Assembly: GCA_964453575.1 (NCBI GenBank)
Contig: CAYVRW010000032.1
Coordinates: 1-23,849, forward strand
Length of the DNA stretch: 23,849 nucleotides
Direction: 5' to 3'
DNA from: JABDBK01 sp964453575
Lineage (GTDB): Bacteria; Pseudomonadota; Gammaproteobacteria; DSM-16500
Shown here piece after piece: positions 15,505-22,849 of this stretch. Under the pieces are notes generated by a model. That model was not told the DNA's origin. It worked only from the letters and a program-made list of their open reading frames with translations, and did not search any database. Each line of letters starts with the position of its first letter. The stretch's first letter is position 1. The position numbers were made by a program, and so were the translations under genes.

Positions 15505-17134
15505 CTCTACCTACCTTTGAAATAACAGATGCTGTCATCAATGCAAGCGCTGCAGCTTGCTGTCGTGAAACAGGTTGTTTTTTCTTGTCATCCTTTTTTG
15601 CAAACAGCATGGCGCTATTTTTTGAAAGAGGCACTGGGCCCAAAGACCTATCTAAAGCTTGTGTTATAGGTATAGGCAAAGGAACAACTGCCTTTTTCTC
15701 CTCAGACAAACTGGGTTTAAATTCTATGGGCAATGGCGTTACCGGTTTTTTTTCCTCCGCTACCACTTCCCAAGCGGGATTAGGTATCGGCTTCATTTCA
15801 TCACGCACCACTGCAAAATGATCTTCTTTGACTTCAAGCGCTAATGGATTTGGTTGCGGACTACGCTTTGATTCAGCAGCTCTTGCGATATCGAGCAATT
15901 CATCTATCCTGCGTAGTAATTTATTGAGTGCTGTTTTGCTAAACGATTTACCTAATGCTTTTAACTGTTCTGGTATGAGTTGATAAGGAATCAAATGGTT
16001 GATCCACTTTAAGGTAGCAACAGTTCGACTTGCTTGTATACCTCCTACTGTTTGTATTCCGCCTCTCATGTAATTGATGACATCTTTAATGATATCTTCA
16101 TGCGCCAATATCCACAAAGCCACAGTTTGGGTTTGTACTAATTGCTCAAGAGAATAACAATCGCCCAATAAAAATTTTACGGGCCTTGTCTCAATGAAAT
16201 AATTTATCCAGGCCATAATATCAATAGTCGGCGTTGTAACTTCAGTACCTGGGAATCTTTTTTCTCGAGCAATCGACATCAAGATATACCTTTGATAAAA
16301 GTAACTAAACAAGGCATCATAAATAAAAGAATTTTCTTTTCCAGAAACAGTCGACAAAATTTTAGAGCTGCTCCAGGTTGCCGCAACAAAAGAAGCGCCA
16401 AACATAATCCAATAGGGGGCATAATTGCCAAAATAAGTTTTATATCGGTCTTCAGTACATTGTCTCACCGCACTCAGTTTATATTCCACTAAGGGCCAGC
16501 CAAAACTTGCAGCCTCTAATCCAAATGCTATTCCTTTACCGTAATATCCAGGAATATTATTGCTAATGATTTTCGATACCTTAGTTACAACATAGCGATT
16601 CACCAAGTAAAAAAACATACTATCGCCGTCTGCTCTAGCAACAGCTATTCTACTGTGATCACAAGGTTTAAAATCCGCACTTGGTTGCATCGCAGTACCT
16701 GCGCATTTAGCGATAGTAGCAGTATAAATGCGATTTTGCGGTGTATTTTTCACCCATAAATAATTCAAATAACCCATCATGGAGAGATAGAACGTCCAGT
16801 CCATTCCAGAAATAGCTGTATTATTCCACGATGCAGGATCTTGCTGATCCTGCTGCCTCTGTAAAAAAGGTTGCACCATACGATAATAAATGACATACAA
16901 TACTAAAGCTTGGAACGCATACCATGTATTTAATACGCGTGAACGCGATACAGCCGTTTGCACATCCTGAGATGAGCTAATTAAACTCCGAACAGAGTTA
17001 TACGAATAAATAGGCACTGCCAATCCTTGACAAGTTGCTTGCACATAATCATTGTGCCAAAAAGATTTGACTGTAGAAGTAATTTTATTTTTTGCTGCTG
17101 AGACGTAACCGCTTAAAGTCTGAAATATTATCAT
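15491..17134 (-). CDS. Orphan membrane protein with disordered tail, candidate effector
   Basis: A 547-residue protein I do not recognise. It has a basic amphipathic N-terminus and hydrophobic segments near residues 70-90 (YAFQALVLYVIYY), 112-128 (FYLSMMGYLNYLWV) and 236-256 (YWIMFGASFVAATW). A cysteine-bearing soluble middle follows, then a low-complexity tail from about residue 420 rich in Lys, Pro and Glu. The tail carries an imperfect direct repeat (EEKKPVTPLPI and EEKKAVVPLPI). The start is supported by AAGGATG four bases upstream. The promoter carries the same PmrA-box-like repeat as the two ankyrin-type genes. Membrane segments plus a disordered tail and this promoter suit a host-directed effector, but that is inference. 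It overlaps hemJ tail-to-tail by 14 bases. Confidence 0.8.
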   Translation of the reverse strand: MIIFQTLSGYVSAAKNKITSTVKSFWHNDYVQATCQGLAVPIYSYNSVRSLISSSQDVQTAVSRSRVLNTWYAFQALVLYVIYYRMVQPFLQRQQDQQDPASWNNTAISGMDWTFYLSMMGYLNYLWVKNTPQNRIYTATIAKCAGTAMQPSADFKPCDHSRIAVARADGDSMFFYLVNRYVVTKVSKIISNNIPGYYGKGIAFGLEAASFGWPLVEYKLSAVRQCTEDRYKTYFGNYAPYWIMFGASFVAATWSSSKILSTVSGKENSFIYDALFSYFYQRYILMSIAREKRFPGTEVTTPTIDIMAWINYFIETRPVKFLLGDCYSLEQLVQTQTVALWILAHEDIIKDVINYMRGGIQTVGGIQASRTVATLKWINHLIPYQLIPEQLKALGKSFSKTALNKLLRRIDELLDIARAAESKRSPQPNPLALEVKEDHFAVVRDEMKPIPNPAWEVVAEEKKPVTPLPIEFKPSLSEEKKAVVPLPIPITQALDRSLGPVPLSKNSAMLFAKKDDKKKQPVSRQQAAALALMTASVISKVGRVKVL

Positions 17135-17165
17135 ACTGCATCCTTGTAAATTTTATTATTCAATC

Positions 17166-17198
17166 AAAATAGCATATTAAGCTTAACGGAATCTTAAT
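17166..17198 (-). promoter_or_regulatory. PmrA-box-like promoter of the orphan membrane-protein gene
   Basis: On the minus strand ATTAAG, five bases (ATTCC), GTTAAG (17198 down to 17182) repeats TTAAG with an 11-base period. The extended -10 element TGC-TATTTT follows (hexamer 17171-17166), starting 16 bases after the second hexamer starts. That is the same spacing as in both ankyrin-type gene promoters. The start codon is 31 bases downstream of the -10. Confidence 0.55.
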
Positions 17199-17203
17199 TA
17201 CTT

Positions 17204-17236
17204 TGTCATGCCAGCATGTTTTTAGCTGGCATGACA
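17204..17236. terminator. Perfect palindrome, probable hemL terminator
   Basis: TGTCATGCCAGC (17204-17215) and GCTGGCATGACA (17225-17236) form a perfect 12-bp stem with a 9-base loop, nine bases after the hemL stop codon. No strong U-tract follows. It separates hemL from the promoter of the next gene. Its sequence resembles dispersed palindromic repeats, so it may be a repeat element serving as a terminator. Confidence 0.6.
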
Positions 17237-17244
17237 GGCTTCAT

Positions 17245-18525
17245 TTACAACCTCGCAAAAACTTTTTCTGCCGCATTCAACGTATTCATGATTTCTATTT
17301 CACTGTGCGCCGCTGACATAAACCCCGCTTCATATGCCGATGGTGCAAAATAAATACCCTCATGCAGCATGCCATGAAAGAATTTTTTAAATCTATCAAT
17401 ATGACATTTTTTTACATCTGTATAGGTTTCAATATTTTTCTGATCTGTAAAAAAGAACCCAAACATACCGCCTACTGCTGTGGTTTGCAGCGGAATACCG
17501 GAAGTGGTAGCACGCTCTTTTAAACCATCCATGAGCATAAAAGTTTTTTGTTCTAACGCTTGATGAAATAAGGGTGCTTCTATAAGTTCTAAGGTTGCTA
17601 AACCTGCTGTCATGGCAACTGGATTGCCTGATAAAGTACCTGCTTGATACACAGGCCCCAAAGGTGCAAGACAAGACATGATATCAGCCCTGCCGCCCAA
17701 TGCACCGACGGGCATACCGCCGCCTATAATTTTACCTAAAGTAATAAGATCGGGTTTAATGCCATAACGTTCGACTGCACCGCCTAATGCCACACGAAAA
17801 CCGGTCATGACTTCATCTACAATCAACAAACTATGGTATTGATCACACAACGCTCGCAATCCAGGTAAAAACTCCGGCAAAGGCAATATGCAATTCATAT
17901 TTCCAGCCACCGGTTCTACAATCACCGCTGCAATGTCATTTTTATGTTTTTCGAATAATGCTTTTACCGTATCTATACGATTAAATTCAGCAACTAGCGT
18001 ATCCTGGACAACACTTTCCGGCACCCCTGCTGAACTTGGCACCCCCAAGGTCAAAGCACCCGAACCTGCCTGCACTAACAAAGCATCGGCATGCCCATGA
18101 TAACAACCGGCAAATTTAATGATTTTATGCCGTTTGGTATAACCGCGCGCCAAGCGAATGGCTGTCATGGATGCTTCAGTACCGGAACTTACCATACGAA
18201 CTTTTTCAATGGCAGGCATAAGTTTACAGATTTTTTCTGCCATCTTAATCTCAAGCAAACTGGGTGCGCCAAAACTTAAACCGTTTTTTAAACAAGCAGT
18301 TACCGCTTCCACCACATGCGGGTGAGCATGCCCGACAATCATAGGGCCCCATGAGCCTATATAATCGATATACTCTTTATTATGCTCATCCATCATATAA
18401 GCACCGTGAGCTGATTTAATAAATAGAGGCTCGCCCCCTACTCCATGAAAAGCACGCACAGGGGAGTTAACACCCCCTGGGATATAACGTTCTGCTTTCT
18501 GAAATGTGGTTTGCATCTCTATCAT
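17245..18525 (-). CDS. hemL: Glutamate-1-semialdehyde 2,1-aminomutase
   Basis: Pyridoxal-phosphate enzyme that converts glutamate-1-semialdehyde to 5-aminolevulinate, the committed precursor of haem, in the C5 pathway. I place the start at 18525: AGGG lies seven bases upstream, giving 426 residues with the PLP-binding lysine in TLGKIIGGGMPVGA at residue 265, which is the length and lysine number of the E. coli enzyme. A further in-frame ATG 21 codons upstream would add an atypical tail. Other family motifs are PGGVNSPVRAF near the N-terminus, VSSGTEASMTAIRLARG, GCYHGHAD and IVDEVMTGFRV. It is divergent from rubredoxin and ends at a palindromic terminator. Confidence 0.96.
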   Translation of the reverse strand: MIEMQTTFQKAERYIPGGVNSPVRAFHGVGGEPLFIKSAHGAYMMDEHNKEYIDYIGSWGPMIVGHAHPHVVEAVTACLKNGLSFGAPSLLEIKMAEKICKLMPAIEKVRMVSSGTEASMTAIRLARGYTKRHKIIKFAGCYHGHADALLVQAGSGALTLGVPSSAGVPESVVQDTLVAEFNRIDTVKALFEKHKNDIAAVIVEPVAGNMNCILPLPEFLPGLRALCDQYHSLLIVDEVMTGFRVALGGAVERYGIKPDLITLGKIIGGGMPVGALGGRADIMSCLAPLGPVYQAGTLSGNPVAMTAGLATLELIEAPLFHQALEQKTFMLMDGLKERATTSGIPLQTTAVGGMFGFFFTDQKNIETYTDVKKCHIDRFKKFFHGMLHEGIYFAPSAYEAGFMSAAHSEIEIMNTLNAAEKVFARL

Positions 18526-18652
18526 ATACGCACCCTGTCTTAAAAAAACACATGCGCTATGATAATAAACTATCTTCTTTTTGTACATTTAAAAGATGAC
18601 TAAAACGCTCATTTAAGGTACTATGTCGCACTGTTTTGAGGAGGGAAATAAC

Positions 18653-18835
18653 ATGCAATATAAACGATATATGTGTCTACTTTGCGGCTATATTTATGAC
18701 GAAGAAAAAGGCTGGCCCGATGATGGCATAGCACCAGGAACACGTTGGGACGATGTTCCATTAACATGGCAATGCCCGGAATGCGGCGCTACTAAAGATG
18801 ATTTTGAAATGATTGAGGTGGGGGTTGCAGGTTAA
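18653..18835 (+). CDS. Rubredoxin
   Basis: A 60-residue electron carrier with a single iron bound by four cysteines: Cys8 and Cys11 in MCLLCGYIYD, and Cys41 and Cys44 in QCPECGATKDDF. The GWPDDGIAPGTRWDDVP segment and overall length are typical. I start it at 18653 because GAGGAGGG lies six bases upstream; an in-frame ATG ten codons earlier has no such site. Partners (rubredoxin reductase, hydroxylases) are not in the window; it may serve oxidative-stress or alkane/fatty-acid oxidation systems. A palindromic repeat begins six bases after the stop. Confidence 0.95.
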   Translation: MQYKRYMCLLCGYIYDEEKGWPDDGIAPGTRWDDVPLTWQCPECGATKDDFEMIEVGVAG

Positions 18836-18841
18836 CCTAAA

Positions 18842-18873
18842 TGGTGGGCACGCTGCGCTTTGCCCACCCTACA
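18842..18873. repeat. 32-base palindromic repeat, copy 1
   Basis: Contains GGTGGGCACGC and TTGCCCACC as arms of a hairpin and ends CCTACA. Its reverse complement matches 22729-22760 at 31 of 32 bases. It lies between the convergent rubredoxin and acylphosphatase genes, where it could end transcription. Confidence 0.8.
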
Positions 18874-18901
18874 CTTTTTCAATCTCCTGGAGAAGTAAAT
18901 A

Positions 18902-19177
18902 TTATCTCACCAAAAATCGTTCAAACTCTTCAAAAGAGGATTTCTCAATGATCACCTCATCCACTCTTGATAATTCAGGCCCTCTACGCAGCCACTGATA
19001 AAATTGCGCTAATTGCGCTTCATCACCGCAAGCTAACACTTCCACGCGGCCATCTGGCAAATTACGTGCCCATCCGGTCAGACCGAGCTTTTTCGCCTCA
19101 TCTTGAGCGGATGCACGAAACCAAACACCTTGCACATGTCCTGAAATAAAATATCGCATGCATATTTTTGATTGCAT
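18902..19177 (-). CDS. acyP: Acylphosphatase
   Basis: A 91-residue cytoplasmic enzyme that hydrolyses acyl phosphates. The catalytic signature is present: Arg in GHVQGVWFRASAQDEA and Asn in GLTGWARNLPDGRVEV. The length is typical. I choose the start at 19177 (MQSKICMRYF) because AGGAG lies nine bases upstream; the longer reading, 16 codons more, would overlap the divergent lpxL gene. Its start codon lies only about 30 bases from that of lpxL, so the two genes share a very short regulatory region. Confidence 0.93.
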   Translation of the reverse strand: MQSKICMRYFISGHVQGVWFRASAQDEAKKLGLTGWARNLPDGRVEVLACGDEAQLAQFYQWLRRGPELSRVDEVIIEKSSFEEFERFLVR

Positions 19178-19207
19178 GATAAATGACTCCTTGCTAACTT
19201 TGCATTT

Positions 19208-20143
19208 ATGAAAAAAATGATACAAAACATATTAGCATGGATTGCTCTTGGCATGCTTTGGATACTCGTGCAACTCCCGCATTTTCTTAAAATAAACTTA
19301 GGGAAATTCTTGGGCAGTCTTGCATTTTTATTTCCTACTCAAGCAAAACATGCTACCGAAGTTAATTTACAACTTTGTTTTCCTCATCTCACCGCAAAAG
19401 AACGCCATATACTTTCCAAAAAAAATTTTCTCTCATTAGGCATTGCACTCATGGAATCAGCCATGGCTTGGCTTGCTTCGCCAAAACAATTGCGCTCGCT
19501 GTATACGTTGCATGGTTATGAACATATCGAACAAGCTTTTCAACAAGGCCGAGGAATTTTATTGATTACTCCGCACTTTACTTGTGTAGAACTGGCCGCT
19601 CGTTTTATTGGTTTTGAAGAAAATTTTGGTATTTTCTATCGCCCCCATAAAAAATCTTGGTTAGCCTCGATACAAGCTTATTTTCGAAAACAACATTTTA
19701 AATATTGCATTCAAAGCAATCAAATCCGCACATTATTACAAACATTAAAAACAAATAAAGCCATATGGTATGCCTATGACATTGATGACAGCAGTAAACG
19801 CAGCGTTTTTGCCCCTTTTTTTGATATACATACTGCAACGTTGACAACTATCACTGATATTGCACGTTTAAGTGGTGCAGCTATAGTCCCTATGCACTAT
19901 TTTAGATGCGATCATGATATGAGCTATGAAATACATTTTTTACCGCCGCTGGAAAATTTTCCCATTGGTAATAAATTATATGATGCCACAAAATTAAACA
20001 ATATTTTGGAAGAAATGATTAAAAAAAAGCCTGAACAGTATGTATGGCAATATAAACGTTTTAAAACACGCCCAAAAGGGGAAAAGCGATTTTATTATTC
20101 TGATAACTTTCCGCCGCGGAAAATAAAAAAACCTGATCATTAA
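19208..20143 (+). CDS. lpxL: Lipid A acyltransferase, LpxL/HtrB family
   Basis: A 311-residue inner-membrane enzyme that adds a secondary acyl chain (lauroyl in E. coli) to Kdo-lipid IVA during lipid A synthesis. An N-terminal membrane helix (about residues 8-25) is followed by the catalytic HX4E motif in TPHFTCVELAAR, then FYRPHKKSWLA, YAYDIDDSSKRSVFAPFF and the C-terminal PEQYVWQYKRFKTRPKG, all typical of LpxL-type enzymes. Chain-length choice cannot be read from the sequence, so LpxP is possible. No clear ribosome site precedes the ATG, and the 5' leader must be short given the divergent acylphosphatase gene. hldE follows 64 bases downstream and also serves lipopolysaccharide synthesis. 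Confidence 0.9.
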   Translation: MKKMIQNILAWIALGMLWILVQLPHFLKINLGKFLGSLAFLFPTQAKHATEVNLQLCFPHLTAKERHILSKKNFLSLGIALMESAMAWLASPKQLRSLYTLHGYEHIEQAFQQGRGILLITPHFTCVELAARFIGFEENFGIFYRPHKKSWLASIQAYFRKQHFKYCIQSNQIRTLLQTLKTNKAIWYAYDIDDSSKRSVFAPFFDIHTATLTTITDIARLSGAAIVPMHYFRCDHDMSYEIHFLPPLENFPIGNKLYDATKLNNILEEMIKKKPEQYVWQYKRFKTRPKGEKRFYYSDNFPPRKIKKPDH

Positions 20144-20168
20144 AAGGGTTTTTTCTGCGACAGCGCTA

Positions 20169-20177
20169 TGCTAGAAT
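20169..20177 (+). promoter_or_regulatory. Extended -10 promoter of hldE
   Basis: TGC followed by TAGAAT (20172-20177) is an extended -10 element 30 bases before the hldE start. The -35 position is a T-run. It gives hldE-gmk its own promoter apart from lpxL. Confidence 0.45.
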
Positions 20178-20207
20178 GGCGCAATTTTATCGAAAATACT
20201 TATAATC

Positions 20208-21665
20208 ATGCCCATACAGCTACCTGATTTCAGTAAAGCTCGCATTCTTGTCATAGGCGATGTCATGCTTGACCGTTACTGGTTTGGCGATACCGCGCGT
20301 ATTTCACCTGAAGCTCCTGTTCCTGTGGTTGCTATCAAACAACATGATGAACGCCCAGGCGGCGCAGGCAATGTCGCTTTAAATATTGCTGCATTAGGTG
20401 CAAAAGTTACCTTATTAGGTATAGCAGGTCAGGATGAAGCAAGTGAATCGCTTAAACAGCAACTTACTCATTCAGGCGTCAACCATGAAATTTTACAATT
20501 TCAAGACATTCCCACTATCACCAAATTACGCGTCATTAGCCGCCATCAACAACTGATACGCTTGGACTTCGAAGAAAAAATCCCTGCCTTTAATTCCACG
20601 GCACTGATAGATACTTATAAAAAACATTTAAGTCATACCAATCTAGTGATTTTGTCGGATTATGGCAAAGGCACGTTAACATGCCACAAAGAACTCATTG
20701 CCTGTGCAAAAGCATTAAATATTCCAGTGTTTGTCGATCCAAAAGGCCAAGATTTTAGTGTTTATCAAGGTGCCACTGCGATTACCCCGAATTTAAAAGA
20801 ATTCGAAACCATTGTGGGTACTTCTGAAAATGAACAGATTATCTTTCAGAAAGCACAGTCATTTTTAGCAGCCTTTAACATAAAAAATCTATTATTGACC
20901 CGCGGTGAAAGAGGCATGACACTTATTGCAAAAGATGCAGAAGAGGTGCATCTACCCGCTCATGCGCGCGAAGTTTTTGATGTAACGGGTGCTGGTGATA
21001 CCGTCATTGCGGTATTAGCAGCAGCTTTCGCCGCAGGAGAAACTTTAGCTCATGCGATGAAACTGGCAAACCTTGCCGCAAGCTTAGTGGTTGCCAAACT
21101 GGGCGCCGCTTCAGTTAGTCATAATGAACTAAAAGCAGCACTTGATACGGCAGAACATACTGCGCCCCAAGGTATGGTCAATGAAGAACAATTGTTGTCT
21201 GCTGTGACCCAAGCAAAACTGCAAGGCAAAAAAATCGTGTTTACCAACGGTTGTTTTGACCTATTACATGCAGGGCATGTGACTTACTTACAACAAGCTA
21301 AACAATTAGGTGATTACCTAATCGTCGCCATCAATGATGATGAGTCTGTTAAACGGCTCAAAGGGCCTTCCCGTCCCATCAATCAGGTAACACACCGTAT
21401 GGCCGTATTAGCAAGCTTAGGAATGGTCGATTTAGTGACTTCCTTTAAAGACAGCACTCCAGAACGTTTACTTAAATTAATAAAACCCCATATTTTAGTC
21501 AAAGGCGGCGATTACACGCCTGACCAAGTCGTAGGTCATGAGATTGTACACGCTTACGGCGGTGAAGTTCGTGTATTAGGGGTCGTTAAAAACATTTCAA
21601 CAAGCATTATGATAGAACGTATTGCAAAAAGCCTACATACTACAGAACAGGTAACGCCCACATGA
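20208..21665 (+). CDS. hldE: Bifunctional heptose-7-phosphate kinase / heptose-1-phosphate adenylyltransferase
   Basis: A 485-residue cytoplasmic enzyme acting twice in ADP-heptose synthesis for the lipopolysaccharide inner core. Residues about 1-320 are a ribokinase-type domain: GDVMLDRYWFG, ERPGGAGNVALNIAALGA, and the anion-hole motif DVTGAGDTV near residue 260. Residues about 340-475 are a cytidylyltransferase-type domain with FTNGCFDLLHAGHVTYL (HXGH at about 354-357) and LKGPSRPINQ. Length and domain order are those of fused HldE. The stop overlaps the gmk start by four bases, so the two are translationally coupled. Besides LPS, its sugar products are known innate immune signals in host cells. 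Confidence 0.96.
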   Translation: MPIQLPDFSKARILVIGDVMLDRYWFGDTARISPEAPVPVVAIKQHDERPGGAGNVALNIAALGAKVTLLGIAGQDEASESLKQQLTHSGVNHEILQFQDIPTITKLRVISRHQQLIRLDFEEKIPAFNSTALIDTYKKHLSHTNLVILSDYGKGTLTCHKELIACAKALNIPVFVDPKGQDFSVYQGATAITPNLKEFETIVGTSENEQIIFQKAQSFLAAFNIKNLLLTRGERGMTLIAKDAEEVHLPAHAREVFDVTGAGDTVIAVLAAAFAAGETLAHAMKLANLAASLVVAKLGAASVSHNELKAALDTAEHTAPQGMVNEEQLLSAVTQAKLQGKKIVFTNGCFDLLHAGHVTYLQQAKQLGDYLIVAINDDESVKRLKGPSRPINQVTHRMAVLASLGMVDLVTSFKDSTPERLLKLIKPHILVKGGDYTPDQVVGHEIVHAYGGEVRVLGVVKNISTSIMIERIAKSLHTTEQVTPT

Positions 21666-22279
21666 TCGTACCCGGCAATCTTTTTGTTATTTCTGCCCCA
21701 TCAGGCGCTGGAAAAACATCTCTGGTAAAAGCCATCGTGGATTCCGTAGCTGGAATCACGGTATCCATTTCACATACCACCAGAGAAAAACGGCCCGATG
21801 AAATCGATGGCGTTAACTATTATTTTATTGATGAAACTGAATTTCAGCGCATGATAAACCATGCTGATTTCCTGGAATATGCCACTATTTTCCATCAGCA
21901 TTATGGGACATCCCATACCTGGGTTGAAGAAACACTGACAAAAGGCCTGGATGTTATTCTAGAAATCGATTGGCAGGGCTGCCAACAAATCAAAGCTAAG
22001 TTCCCGGATTGCATCAGTATTTTCATTTTACCCCCCAATTTAGCTGAGCTTTCTGCACGTTTACATAAGCGCAATCAAGACAAGCCTGAGGTTATCAAAG
22101 AAAGGTTGGCCGATGCTCGCGATACCATTAATCATGTTAATGAATTCGATTATATCGTGATTAATGAAGACTTTAGCCATGCTGTCCAGGACCTTACGGT
22201 CATTATAGAAGCATGCCGGCTTTTAAAAAGACGCCAAGTGGAAAAATACGCTTATTTACTAAACGAGTTGAAGCAGTAG
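21662..22279 (+). CDS. gmk: Guanylate kinase
   Basis: A 205-residue enzyme that phosphorylates GMP to GDP with ATP. The P-loop SAPSGAGKTSLVKA lies near residues 10-23, followed by the GMP-binding block SHTTREKRPDEIDGVNYYFI and EYATIFHQHYGTS, then DVILEIDWQGCQQIK. The length is normal. It overlaps hldE by four bases and is followed by rpoZ and spoT, the common gammaproteobacterial gmk-rpoZ-spoT order. The link is functional: guanine nucleotides feed (p)ppGpp, and omega is part of the ppGpp site of RNA polymerase. Confidence 0.96.
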   Translation: MIVPGNLFVISAPSGAGKTSLVKAIVDSVAGITVSISHTTREKRPDEIDGVNYYFIDETEFQRMINHADFLEYATIFHQHYGTSHTWVEETLTKGLDVILEIDWQGCQQIKAKFPDCISIFILPPNLAELSARLHKRNQDKPEVIKERLADARDTINHVNEFDYIVINEDFSHAVQDLTVIIEACRLLKRRQVEKYAYLLNELKQ

Positions 22280-22344
22280 CACTGTACAACAAAAGTCTGT
22301 AAAATGCGCAGTTTGGTCATGCTATTAGCGAGGTATTATATAAA

Positions 22345-22695
22345 ATGGCACGTATAACCGTTGAAGATTGTTTAGATCATGTGGCTAATCGTTTTGAATT
22401 AGTCCTGCTTGCAGCAAAGCGCGCACGTCAACTCATGAGAGGCAGTGTTGACCCTACCGTTCCATGGGAAAATGACAAACCTACCGTGGTTGCGCTGCGT
22501 GAAATTGCCACAGGTCATACCGATTTTGGTGATGCTCACGAAATCGACAAAACCACAAAAACCGCGGAAGAAGTCATCACTGAAGCAGAAGACCTTTTTG
22601 CTGATATGCATGATACGCCGCCTGAAACTCCTCATGAAAATCCTGAAACCCCAACTTCTGAAGTGGCGGGTGAAGAGTCAGGGTCGGAAGAATAG
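22345..22695 (+). CDS. rpoZ: RNA polymerase omega subunit
   Basis: A 116-residue protein; the first 70 residues are typical omega: MARITVEDCLDHVANRFELV, LAAKRARQLMRG, and NDKPTVVALREIATG. The remaining part is a highly acidic, Pro- and Thr-containing tail (TPPETPHENPETPTSEVAGE) that is longer than the E. coli tail, whose whole protein is 91 residues. Omega helps assemble RNA polymerase and contributes to ppGpp binding. The closest SD-like sequence (GAGG) is 12 bases upstream, longer than usual, so initiation may be modest. A GC-rich hairpin and a palindromic repeat follow, before spoT. Confidence 0.95.
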   Translation: MARITVEDCLDHVANRFELVLLAAKRARQLMRGSVDPTVPWENDKPTVVALREIATGHTDFGDAHEIDKTTKTAEEVITEAEDLFADMHDTPPETPHENPETPTSEVAGEESGSEE

Positions 22696-22703
22696 AACAA
22701 ATC

Positions 22704-22722
22704 CCCCGCGCTTGTTGCGGGG
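22704..22722. terminator. GC-rich hairpin downstream of rpoZ
   Basis: CCCCGC (22704-22709) pairs with GCGGGG (22717-22722) around a 7-base loop, nine bases after the rpoZ stop. No U-tract follows, so it may only attenuate transcription or protect the message 3' end, acting with the repeat at 22729. Confidence 0.45.
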
Positions 22723-22728
22723 CACGAA

Positions 22729-22760
22729 TGTAGGGTGGGCAAAGCGAAGCGTGCCCACCA
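22729..22760. repeat. 32-base palindromic repeat, copy 2
   Basis: The reverse complement of the copy at 18842-18873 with a single difference (AAAGCGA here, AAAGCGC in the complement of copy 1). It forms a hairpin with arms GGTGGGCAA and GCCCACC. It lies between rpoZ and spoT. It has the look of a REP-type dispersed element. Confidence 0.8.
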
Positions 22761-22849
22761 GAGTTTTCCACCATCAACATGCTAGTGACATTACCATCCA
22801 AAATAATAGATAATATAAATAGGACAATAATATTCGAGGACTGGCCTAC

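Noticed and set aside
18813..18998. Short open frame downstream of rubredoxin
   Set aside because: It consists of the 32-base palindromic repeat and antisense of the acylphosphatase gene; no ribosome site.
22577..22801. Minus-strand open frame across rpoZ end and repeat
   Set aside because: Its peptide is the antisense of rpoZ plus the translated repeat (GGHASLCPPY type).
22445..22813. Open frame overlapping rpoZ in another frame
   Set aside because: Shadow of rpoZ running into the palindromic repeat; composition and lack of a start signal argue against coding.
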